Positions 32,651 through 42,890 of a stretch of 64,000 nt of DNA are shown in pieces. Position 1 is the stretch's first letter. Each line of letters opens with the position of its first letter. Below the pieces are notes generated by a model that was given only the letters and a program-made list of their open reading frames with translations, ran no database searches and had not been told where the DNA came from. Source of the stretch: Lichtheimia corymbifera B2541 (taxonomy: Eukaryota > Mucoromycota > Mucoromycetes > Mucorales > Lichtheimiaceae); the NCBI GenBank assembly GCA_000697475.1, contig JNEU01000976.1:1-64000 (forward strand), given 5' to 3'. A program made the position numbers and the translations under genes.

Positions 32651-35380
32651 ATGATGTCCTCCAATGCCTTTATGCGGGCCGCCAAGGTAAACAACAACAC
32701 GCGACACACGACATTGACGAACCTGCATCCACTGACATGTGTTGCACATATATAGGCTGCTGCCCCTGCTGTTCGTGCTCACGTTCCCTCTCGCACTTAT
32801 GCTCAAGCTGCTGGTACTTGGGCTAGCCAAAAGGTTGCCATGTCCAACCTTGAAAAGGACAAGTTCATCAACTACCAAAGAATCGAGGATAACCTTGAAA
32901 TTGTTCGCAAGAGGTAAAGTGTTACACATTCAATCCCTTTTTTCACATGTGCGACACGAGATGTTGGTCAGAATCATGCTGATTCCCGTGTTACAATATA
33001 GATTGGACCGTCCTTTGACCCTTTCTGAAAAGGTTGTCTATGGCCATTTGGATGATGCCAAGAACCAAGATATCGTCCGTGGTCAATCCTACCTTAAGCT
33101 TCGTCCTGACCGTGTTGCTTGCCAAGATGCTACTGCTCAAATGGCTCTTTTGCAATTCATGTCTGCTGGTCTTCCCAACGTTGCTGTCCCTACCACTGTT
33201 CACTGTGATCACTTGATTCAAGCTCAAGTTGGTGGTCCTCAGGATTTGGCTCGTGCCATTGATATCAACAAGGAAGTTTACGACTTTTTGGCTACTGCTT
33301 CCGCCAAGTACGGTATTGGTTTCTGGCGCCCTGGCTCTGGTATCATTCACCAAATCATCCTTGAGAACTACGCTTTCCCTGGTGGTCTTATGATTGGTAC
33401 CGATTCGCACACTCCTAACGCTGGTGGTCTTGGTATGGTTGCTATTGGTGTCGGTGGTGCTGATGCTGTCGATGTCATGGCCGACATTCCTTGGGAGCTC
33501 AAGTGCCCCAAGGTCATTGGTGTCAAGCTTACTGGTGAACTCAACGGCTGGACCTCTCCTAAGGATGTTATCTTGAAGGTTGCTGGTATCCTTACCGTCA
33601 AGGGTGGTACTGGTGCCATTGTTGAATACCACGGTCCTGGTGTTGACTCTTTGTCCTGCACTGGTATGGGTACTATTTGGTAAGTAATCAAGAAAGGGGA
33701 TACAAAAATGATTGTGTGTGTATGTTTATACGCCACAATGGAGAAAAAGGGGTGTTGTTATTATTGAGTGATACGCCATATGCATTATCTAACTTACATA
33801 CCTACGCTTTATAGTAACATGGGTGCTGAAATTGGTGCCACTACTTCCATGTTCCCCTTCAACAAGCGTATGGGTGATTACCTCCGTGCCACCAACCGTG
33901 CCGATATCGCCAAGTATGCTGAGCAATTCCAACACAACTTGCGTGCCGACGAAGGTGCTCAATATGATGAGTTGATTGAAATTGACCTCAACACCCTTGA
34001 GCCCCACATCAACGGTCCTTTCACTCCTGATCTTGCCACCCCCTTGTCCAAGTTCAAGGATGCTGTCATCAAGAACGACTGGCCCCAAGAGCTTAAGGTT
34101 GGTTTGATTGGCTCGTGCACCAACTCTTCCTATGAGGATATGGCCCGCTCTGCTTCTCTTGTCCAACAAGCCATTGACCACGGTCTCAAGACCAAGGCCA
34201 AGTACACCATTACTCCTGGTTCCGAACAAATCCGTGCCACCATTGAGCGTGATGGTATCATGGATACTCTTACCAAGGCTGGTGGTGTTGTCCTTGCCAA
34301 CGCTTGTGGTCCTTGCATTGGTCAATGGGATCGTCAAGACATCAAGAAGGGTGACAAGAACTCTATCATCACCTCTTACAACCGTAACTTCACTGGTCGT
34401 AACGATGCCAACCCTGCCACCCACTCCTTCGTTGCCTCCCCTGAAATCACCACTGCCATGGCCATTGCTGGTGACATGACCTTCAACCCCATGACCGACA
34501 CCTTGATTGGTGCCGATGGTAAGCCCTTCAAGCTTCAACCTCCCTCTGGTGATGAACTTCCTCGTGCTGGCTATGATGCTGGTGAGAACACTTACCAAGC
34601 TCCCCCTGAGGATCGTTCCCAAGTCAACGTTGCCGTTTCTCCTGACTCCAACCGTCTTCAACTTCTCAAGCCTTTCGACAAATGGAACGGTGAAGACATC
34701 AAGGAAATCCCCATCCTTATCAAGGTCAAGGGTAAATGTACCACTGATCACATCTCCATGGCCGGTCCTTGGCTCAAGTACCGTGGTCACTTGGACAACA
34801 TCTCCAACAACATGTTGATTGGTGCCATCAACATCGCCAACGGTAAGCTTTTATACATGATGTGGATATATAAAAAGAGAATAAGGGATACTTATGGATA
34901 TGTGTTTGAATTATAGGTGAGGCTAACAAGATCAAGAACGTCTTCACTGGTGAATTCGGTGGTGTTCCTGATGTTGCCCGTGACTACAAGGCCCGTGGTG
35001 TTAAGTGGGTTGTCGTTGGTGATGAAAACTATGGTGAAGGTTCTTCCCGTGAACACGCTGCTTTGGAACCCCGTTTCCTTAACGGTGCCGCCATTGTCAC
35101 CAAGTCTTTCGCTCGTATCCACGAGACCAACTTGAAGAAGCAAGGTATGCTTCCTTTGACCTTTGCCAACCCTGCCGATTACGACCGTGTCCAACCTGAG
35201 GACAAGGTTGACATCTTGGGTCTTACCGACTTCCAAGAAGGCAAGCCTTTGACCATGCGCCTCCACCACCAAGATGGTTCTTCTGAGGATATCACTCTTA
35301 ACCACACCTTCAACGAGGGTCAAATTGCCTGGTTCAAGGCTGGTTCCGCTCTCAACTTGATGCGCGAGAAGTCTGCCTAA
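32651..35380 (+). CDS. aco1: Mitochondrial aconitate hydratase
   Basis: Five exons (32651-32686, 32756-32913, 33002-33679, 33815-34842, 34917-35380) give 787 residues, the normal length. Residues 1-31 form a mitochondrial targeting sequence rich in Ala, Arg and Ser and free of acids. The enzyme interconverts citrate and isocitrate in the TCA cycle through a [4Fe-4S] cluster. The three cluster cysteines lie in [12 protein letters not shown] (the first of its two Cys being the likely ligand) and in [10 protein letters not shown]. The swivel domain motifs [13 protein letters not shown] and [10 protein letters not shown] are intact. Codon bias is very strong (GGT, GTC, AAG, CTT), typical of an abundant enzyme. 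This bias creates a long false antisense frame. Confidence 0.97.
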
Positions 35381-35911
35381 ATATAAAGCATCTTTCACAT
35401 CACACCATCTCACATATATTCCATCACGTATCCTCCCTAACACACTCAGCATTTAACACTCTGTAATTGTAAATAAAAACGGAAAAAGTTTTTCTAAACA
35501 AAATGGTTAAGAACACTATCGAGTCTCGTTTGACATTTACGTTTCCACATTTTGGTAATAACAACAGCCGACCACGAGACACTAATATCACATATAGGTT
35601 GGGCGTTAAATAGATTTATGCATTGTCGACAGCTACGCTATATATGTACATGATTGGGATTACAGAGACTATACAGCAGCAATGGCAATTCTTGACTATG
35701 TCTACTCAAGTGATTTTGTACCTGGGCCATGATGACCTCAAAGACCTGGTGTGGTACGTTTTGTACCTTCTTTGTACACATATGCCTATTACTGAATCGT
35801 CCATGGAGCATTAACTATCATGCATTGGCCCTTTCTTTCACCCCAATCAGATGTGCTACACATAAACACGCCCCTCTGCATCGTTGGCTCTATCAGGATT
35901 TCACTATTTAA
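35381..35911. other. 3' flank of aconitase grading into repeat island
   Basis: The 3' UTR, with AATAAA at about 35,473, is followed by AT-rich DNA. From about 35,800 on, sequence resembling the outer part of the foldback family (compare 38,800-38,900) appears. No gene is supported. Confidence 0.5.
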
Positions 35912-36217
35912 CAATGAACAAACCCCACTTGTCATATAGCATCACGCTTACAGCATATGTAAAAACATAAAGGTGCCTGTACCTCTAAACTTTACAATGA
36001 AACGTGAGGAAACTTCGGCTGGTGGTGACATTGGGTGAATCTGAGAATGGCCACGACAATCGTGAAACTTGCACCCAAGGTGCGCTACACCCAGGCGAGC
36101 AATATTGTTCGATTGAAGGCCTCACGTTTCATTGTAAAGTTTAGAGGTACAGGCACCTTTATGTTTTTACATATGCTGTAAGCGTGATGCTATATGACAA
36201 GTGGGGTTTGTTCATTG
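35912..36217. repeat. Perfect 98-bp inverted repeat (family F foldback)
   Basis: Positions 35,912-36,009 and 36,120-36,217 are exact reverse complements over 98 bases, separated by 110 bp. The sequence is the family-F arm (GCGTGATGCTATATGACAAG, ATGTTTTTACATATGCTG). All other family-F pairs in the window are clearly diverged, so this palindrome is young or recently homogenised. Confidence 0.92.
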
Positions 36218-36299
36218 GGAAATATCATGCAAATGAGCTGTGTTACACAAGCACACCCCTGCGCACCTTCCGCTCTATGAGAGCCGAGGTACTTCAGAA

Positions 36300-36380
36300 T
36301 AAGCAAAGACCACTTGTCACATAGCATCACACTTACAGTATAATAAAAACATAAAGGTGCCTGTATCTCTAAATCTCCAT
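36300..36380. repeat. Extra family-F half-arm
   Basis: A third, inverted partial arm (ACCACTTGTCACATAGCATCA through CTGTATCTCTAAA), diverged from the perfect pair. It leads directly into the giant foldback element. Confidence 0.65.
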
Positions 36381-36410
36381 AATGATGTGTAGAGGCTTTA
36401 TGAGAACGAT

Positions 36411-37060
36411 GTTGATCAGCATACCCGAGAGCACCTCCTGACCAAGTTTCGGGGTCGCGATGGGCAATATCGGCGCGCACGGCCGTACACCCTATTTATG
36501 TTACCATCCCTTCGTCGTCTCTCCTACATTCAATGTTTTCATAATGAACTCTGGGGACTTTATGGGAACGAAATTGCTCGGCGTGGTCGAAAGGATGTTG
36601 TGTGAAAGTTTCAGATTCGAGATGGGCAATCTCGGGGAGCAGGAGCGTCTACCCTACTTTTCTCCTACATTTGGGCTGGCCCGCATTCAAAATGTTCATA
36701 ATGAACCGTGCAGTTTTTAAATGAATGAAGTTGATCAGCATACCCGAGAGCACCTCCTGACCAAGTTTCGGGGTCGCGATGGGCAATATCGGCGCGCACG
36801 GCCGTACACCCTATTTATGTTACCATCCCTTCGTCGTCTCTCCTACATTCAATGTTTTCATAATGAACTCTGGGGACTTTATGGGAACGAAATTGCTCGG
36901 CGTGGTCGAAAGGATGTTGTGTGAAAGTTTCAGATTCGAGATGGGCAATCTCGGGGAGCAGGAGCGTCTACCCTACTTTTCTCCTACATTTGGGCTGGCC
37001 CGCATTCAAAATGTTCATAATGAACCGTGCAGTTTTTAAATGAATGAAGTTGATCAGCAT
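36411..37060. repeat. Perfect 319-bp tandem duplication in the left arm
   Basis: 36,411-36,741 is repeated without mismatch at 36,730-37,060 (offset 319 bp, sharing a 12-base boundary GTTGATCAGCAT). Each 319-bp unit contains two of the ~160-bp sub-repeats of the arm. The open frames inside the two copies are by-products of the duplication. Confidence 0.92.
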
Positions 37061-37830
37061 GTGCGAGAGTACCTTCTGACCAAGTTTCAAGTGCGAGATG
37101 GGGAATCCCAAGAAACTACATACTAATTGGCTTTTTCATAAATCCGGCGCTTTCCCAATTTCCATCCGTCATAGTCAATCCCACATTATGCCCTCCCTTT
37201 CGAAATTTTCAAATGAAGTGTGGGTTCGTTATTAAGACAAAGTGGATCAGCATGTCCTAGAGCACCTTGTGTGCAAGTTTCAGGTTTGGGGGAGGCAATC
37301 AAGGTCGTGGAGTAATTTATAGTGTGCATGCATCTGTCGAACGGTGCCTGACCTATTTTAATTTCTTGCCTCTTCCTTCTCCCATTCTCAACCGTTGGTG
37401 CATTCAAGTACAACTACAACTGCAAACGATTGCCTTGCTTCCAATCCACCATGTCAATGCTACGAATATCTTGATCCGATTGTCTTGAGCTGAATGGCAA
37501 GTCCATGGCGCGTGCACCCACTACAACACACACGTTTCTTGACACAACACACGCTCTTGCACACTCCTCTACCACGATCAAGAACAACAGCGTTCATTCC
37601 AGCAGTTACTATTAGCAATGACTTTATTGTCTCAAGCAGCGTTCACAATCTTGTCACTCTACTACTACAACACGCTCCTCTGCCACACCATCCCGTAACA
37701 GCAGCTGCCATTAGCAATGTCTCCATTGTCTCAAGTTACTTGCGGCCTCTTCTCGTGGACAGCTGATAGCCATTGTATAAAAGCAGCTTTATTTACGTGT
37801 GGCAACTTGCAATGATGCATTCGACTTCTA

Positions 37831-38340
37831 ATGGATGGTCCCATATCAGCTATCAAGTATCCCGCAATACAATCACTCTTCGCCTTGTTGAGCTGCACTG
37901 AAAATGACCAAGAAAGAGAGAGACCAACACTTGGATGGAAAAGGAAGCATATCAGCAGCGATCACAAGGCTATCTTCAACCAACATATTGGATTCGGATG
38001 GATGGATGCAATCAAGTGCAGTAATGTGGAATCCTGGAATGTTGTTTTGGCTACTTGGCTCGTCGTCAGCAGTAACGAACACGTGGATACGGCTGAGGAT
38101 GATGATGGATTAGATGAATTGAATGGCATGGAAACGAGGGCTTATATCTTTGACAAGAGAGGGTTTATCACCATGGATGATACTGCAACATTCAAGCCAA
38201 TGCATGCAACAGCTACTTTTACAAATTTGGATGAAGATGCTATGATGGCAGCAACCAAGAATACAATGACACAACGACACCTGCTGATTCTTTGTGATCC
38301 GCTGGTTGGAATCTGGAAGGAAAGGAAGGATAGAATTTGA
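37831..38340 (+). CDS. Unknown 169-codon ORF in the left foldback arm
   Basis: An open frame from an ATG to TGA with ordinary amino-acid composition, including FNQHIGFGWMDAIKCSN, HVDTAEDDDGLDELNG and AYIFDKRGF. The same protein can be traced in the right arm (minus strand, 39,968-40,260) and near 2,480-2,710, but there it is broken by frameshifts. Persistence of the frame through three copies suggests it derives from a real gene carried by the element. I recognise no domain. It could be a 3' fragment of a larger element-borne gene. Confidence 0.4.
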   Translation: MDGPISAIKYPAIQSLFALLSCTENDQERERPTLGWKRKHISSDHKAIFNQHIGFGWMDAIKCSNVESWNVVLATWLVVSSNEHVDTAEDDDGLDELNGMETRAYIFDKRGFITMDDTATFKPMHATATFTNLDEDAMMAATKNTMTQRHLLILCDPLVGIWKERKDRI

Positions 38341-39967
38341 AGGCCGGAAGAGGAGGTTGGATTATACCCACGTCATTGTAACGAGACGCTCTTGTTCCTT
38401 CTGTCACTACATTCATTAAAGCTTCATTGTTCATATGCTGATTAGACGATGGGTAGTGCAAATAACTGATTGTATACATGTTTAAATAGACGCTTGTATC
38501 TTCAATGTTAATAAATCCATAGCAATGTTACCAACAAGCTGCTTGTCACGGAAGCTTGATCCATTGTAATAAGCTTAAACCCTTACGGCTAAGAAAGATG
38601 ATGAGCTCTGTGGCACAAGTACATAATGCTTACCTATGACATCGGCCCTATTAGCATGATCCACCTTGTATGTGTAGCCTTATATAAGAACGAGCCCTAG
38701 AGTCAAACAATACCATTACCGCTCATAGCCTTGGATGCACTGATCATTCATGCTTGTTAACCATACCATCATAGGCAGCAGACCTTACTACTTAAGGATT
38801 GTCTATCATGCACTCTCCACCAATAAGAAACCTTCAAACCTTGCCCCTGTTAGTTTTATTACACGAGTCCCTCTGCATCTTTTCCCATTATCAGGGTCAA
38901 GCTATTTAACAATGAACAAAGACCACTTGTCATACAGCATGCATAAAGAAATCATAAAGACAATCATATCTCAAAACTTTACAATCAAACGTGGGCTCTT
39001 TCATACAACACGTCGGGGCCGAAAGCATCTTGTGTAGAAGTTTCACGATCGTGGTTGCCAATCCCCGTTTTTACAATTTCAACCAGCCAAAGTGGATCCA
39101 GCGGTCGACCTCCTGAAATTTTTTCGACGACGAACATTGCGGAAACTAGGATCAGCGAGCTGGATCGTGAAACTTGCACACAAGGTGCGCTCAACCTCGA
39201 CGAGCAACTTTATTCGATTGAAGACCCCACGTTTCATTGTAAGATTTTTAGTTATGGACATCTTTATGTATTATATGCTGAAAGCGTGATGCTATATGGC
39301 AAGTGCTGTTTGTTCATTGTGAAGTGCCTTGACCCTAATAGAGCCAAAGATGCAGAGGGGCGTGTTGGACTAGTCGAGGGGCAGGAGTTGAAGGGTCGAT
39401 CCTATTGGTGGAGAGTGCATGAAGCAACTCCATCCTATAGTAAGGTCCGCCTATTTGATGATTCATTCTTATATAAGGTTGCATAAGATAGCATTATGTC
39501 ATAGGCAATCATGATGTGTTTCTTGAGCATAATGAATTAAGCTTACAATGAGTCAAACTTTTGTAATAACCAGCACTTTTATGGGCATCATCACTCTTGA
39601 ATTCAGTATCGTTGCAATACAAGCGTTCTGAGAACCTCGTTATTTTTCAATTATCAGCTGTGAACTAGGAAGTTTTAGGAATGCAACAACGTTGTGACAA
39701 AACAAAAGCATCTCGATACAATGATGTATGTAAATGATCCACCTCGCTTTTCGATTTCCCCCTTTCAATCCAGAAACCAACCAAGTGATCCATATCTTGC
39801 ACATATAAGCCGATAGTATGATACCCCGTACATTACGTTGAATCCAATTTTCATTCAATAATAAAGTCGATGAGTAGTATACGGTAGTGAGGATGTTTAT
39901 CAGCAACTACATATGATAAAGGAACAGTATTGAAAATCGGGTAAGGTGTGGGTATGTGATAATTGTG

Positions 39968-40260
39968 CTATTGTACATTCATCGTTGCTGCGGTCATAAT
40001 CATTCTTGATCCTTGTTGTAAAATAGCTGCTGCATGCATTGAATCGAGTACTGCAATATCATCCATGGCTGAACAACGCCTTTTGTCAAAGATATAAGCG
40101 CTTTTGTCAATTCCATCCGATCCATCATCATCCTCAGCCGTATCCAAGCGACACCTTCCATTGTTCCTGCTGACGACGCGCCAGGTAACCAAAGCAGCAT
40201 TCCAGATTTCTCATCACTGAACTTGATTTCACCCATCCATCATAACCATTGCAAATCCAA
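39968..40260 (-). pseudogene. Frame-broken copy of the foldback-arm ORF
   Basis: Minus-strand counterpart of 37,850-38,300. One frame gives the DTAEDDDGSDGI...AYIFDKRR part, another gives the upstream MGEIKFSDEKSGM part, so at least one frameshift separates them. Confidence 0.55.
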
Positions 40261-40904
40261 TATGAAAGAGCCACAGTGATTGCTGCAGATACGCTTCCTT
40301 CTCCATCCGGTGGTTGGTCTATCTCATTCCTTGGTCACATTCTATCGTAGCTCAACCAGATGAAGACTGCTTGTAATGCGGTGTCCTTGGTAGTCGATAC
40401 AGCACGCCATCCATTGGAATCCGTATTTACCAAAGCGAGTTGCTACTGCAAGTAACTTGAGACAATGGGATAAAGACCATGCTAATAGCAGCTGCTGTTG
40501 CATTTGGTCGTGGCAAAGGAGTGTGCACGAGCGTCTGTTGTAGCAGAGTGACAACGTTGTGAATGCTGTTTGAAACAGTGGAATAAAGGCCTTGCTAATA
40601 ATAACTGCTGGAATGAATGCTGTTACGATTGATGGTGGTAGGAGGTGCAAGAGAACGTGCAGTGTCAAGAAACGCGTGTGTTGTAGTAGGCTGTATACAT
40701 GCCATGGAGTTGTCATTCAAGCAAAGGCAATCGAATCAAGAGAACTGCAGGATTGACATGATGGGTTGAAGCAGGACAATCGCTCGCAGGAGATAGTTGT
40801 ATTTGAATGGGCAACAGTTGAGAATGGGAGGAAATTAAATAGTCAATCATTGTCCTGCATATCCATGCGCACTGTAATTGATCCATAATCTTGAGATTAC
40901 CCAT

Positions 40905-41835
40905 CTCGAACCTCAAACTTGCACTCAAGATGCTCTTGGGCATGCTGATCAACTTTGTCTTAATAAAAAACCCACACTTCATTTGAAAATTTTGAAAGGG
41001 AGGGTGTAATGTCGGGTTTACTATATCGAATGGAAATTGGGAAAGCGCCGGATTTTTGAAGAAAGTCAAATAGTTTGAATAATCTTGGGATTCACCATTT
41101 CGAACTTGAAACTTGGTCAGAAGGTTCTCTGAGTCGTGCTGATCAACTCCATTCATTCAAAAACCGTATGCTTCATTATGATGATTCAATGAATCCGACC
41201 GACGGAACGCAAGTAGGGTACATAGTGCACACCCCCGCAATTGTCCACCTCCATCGTCAAACTTGGTCAGACCGCTGGGCTTCGACATGCTGATCAACTC
41301 CATTCATTTAAAAACCATATGATTCATTATGAGAAATAAAATGGGAGCGTCCGACAATGTATGTATTAGGGTGGACGGCCCATGACCTCGAGATTGCCCA
41401 CCACAAACTTGAAAATTTCACACAAGATGCTCTTGGACATGCTGATCAACTTTGTTCTCATAAAGAACCCGTGCTTCATTTGAAAATCTTGAATGGGAGG
41501 ATGTAATGTGGGGTTTACTATACGGCGGTCGGAAATTGGGTACGCGCCGGATTCATGAAATGCCATTCAGTATGAATTACTTTGAGATTCCCTCTATCAA
41601 ACTTGAAACTTGGTCAGAAGGTTCGCTAGGGCATGCTGATCAACTCCATTCATTTGAAAACCGTATGCTTCATTATGGGAAATTTAATGGGATCCATCCC
41701 ATGTAGCAGAGACAGTGCGTGGACAGCCCATCCCCCGAGATTGCCCTTCTCGAACTTGAAACTTTCACACGAGGTGCTCTTCAGCATACTGATCAATTTC
41801 GTCCTCATAAATCTTCCACGCTTCATTATGAAATT
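40905..41835. repeat. Tandem sub-repeats of the right foldback arm
   Basis: Six diverged units begin near 40,905, 41,100, 41,255, 41,400, 41,598 and 41,750. Each has TCGAACTTGAAACTT(GG/TC), a GATGCTCTTGG or GGTTC spacer, CATGCTGATCAACT, and TTCATTATG or TTCATTTGAAAA. Spacing is about 145-200 bp. The left arm holds the inverted equivalents. Confidence 0.75.
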
Positions 41836-42120
41836 CTCGAGAAGCAGCTATTTTAAATGTAATAAGCGTTGGAGCTGCTTGCTGCTAATTGGTTGCTTCC
41901 AGAGATATAAGAGGCAAGGTGATGAATCGATTGACATTGCACGTAGTTGCTACACACGTGTTGTTGTCAGGTTACTGCATATAAAGGATCCTTACCTTTA
42001 GAAAGGCACGTAAACAACATCCAACAAAGAAGGATTATCAAGGTATTACGTGCAACATGACAAGTAATGGTCCCATATCGCATTGTGATGTAGGGGTCGA
42101 GCTGCATAGACCAATCTGCA

Positions 42121-42430
42121 TTAACCCAACCAATCCAATGTATACGGAAATGACATTATAATATGCTGGTTGCCCACTCTTCCTGAAGGTCGCTTTTTGC
42201 CGAGGTCAACCCACTCGTAATTCTCGTTATTTGTATCAGACAAGGCATAAACTTCTTGCAGGTTCAATAACTGAACCACTTTTACCATTACACCATCTAA
42301 GCTATAATCCACAAACAAAAAGGAGAGAGGGATAAGCTAGCTAAGTGCAAGTTGATAATAAACAATGCTTCTGGATACTCTGCCATGGTCGTCTTCATCA
42401 TTGTAGTCGCTGTTTCCAAGACACAAAGAT
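42121..42430 (-). pseudogene. Diverged third copy (copy C) of the 58/62 kb gene-family repeat
   Basis: Read on the minus strand, the stretch GGATTATAGCTTAGATGG and the following 150 bp align with 59,052-59,215 and 62,636-62,790. Upstream, the Asp-rich segment (encoding DYNDEDDHGRVSRSIV) aligns with DNEDNDCGKVARSIV and DDDHDHGEIARSIV in the other copies. Downstream, this copy keeps a longer open frame (VDYSLDGV..LSDTNN..GKKRPSGR) than the others. Frame breaks and stops make a working gene unlikely. Confidence 0.5.
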
Positions 42431-42890
42431 AGAAAAGAATGGGACCAATCATGATTCCTTCTAGATGTCAACGAGATGTATGAGGGATTCACCAAGTAAT
42501 CATAATCTTGCCAAGAAGGAGATAAACCATGCTTGTCTGTGTCATTGTTGTCACCGATGTCGTGCCTACCAACAAGATTAATTTCCCTGCAGGCTGCAGG
42601 TGTCTCTTGATATGTAGCTCTTGATGATTCTATCAACTTGTTACCCTTGCCTTCGATGGGATGATCATTGATAGCAGGTTGTTTACTTGAATAACGAAAA
42701 AATGACGTGATTGTGCTACAGAGATGGTGACAATCATCAGTGCACCGACAACTTGGTGTCACCTGGCAACACCCAGTGTACATGGTATTGCACCATTTGC
42801 TCAATCTGTGGTGTGTATATTCTCACCCTTTAACAAGGAAACAACAGGAATGGCACTACAACGTGCCCTTCTTTCTCTCGAATTACGCAA

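Larger units (their letters stand above)
36380..41840. mobile_element. Giant foldback element, arms ~2.7 kb, centre near 39,110
   Basis: Blocks along the left half recur inverted and in mirror order in the right half: ends 36,385-36,470 with 41,745-41,838; 37,170-37,290 with 40,905-41,020; 37,500-37,700 with 40,470-40,710; 37,850-38,300 with 39,970-40,260; 38,560-38,900 with 39,345-39,560; 38,900-39,050 with 39,165-39,335. Paired coordinates sum to about 78,200 throughout, giving one centre. The arms' outer parts are built of tandem ~150-200 bp sub-repeats, as in FB-type foldback transposons. No transposase is recognised. Target-site duplications could not be fixed because the ends are blurred by sub-repeats. 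Divergence between arms is moderate. Confidence 0.75.

Noticed and set aside
32991..33632. 213-codon minus-strand ORF in aconitase exon 3
   Set aside because: Same antisense shadow effect; no splice context or start support.
33789..34790. 333-codon minus-strand ORF inside aconitase
   Set aside because: Codon bias of a highly expressed gene (few T-A-rich codons) removes antisense stops; the peptide has no family features and lies wholly opposite a conserved exon.
36460..37039. Two identical 86-codon ORFs
   Set aside because: They arise from the 319-bp tandem duplication inside foldback sub-repeats; no start context or protein features.
36400..37300. Regularly spaced repeats resembling a CRISPR array
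   Set aside because: Units are ~160 bp, diverged and found inverted in the partner arm; this is a eukaryotic foldback element.
42337..42804. 155-codon minus-strand ORF upstream of the sulfatase
   Set aside because: Only its last ~40 codons align with repeat copies A and B; the rest has no support, so no gene is called.
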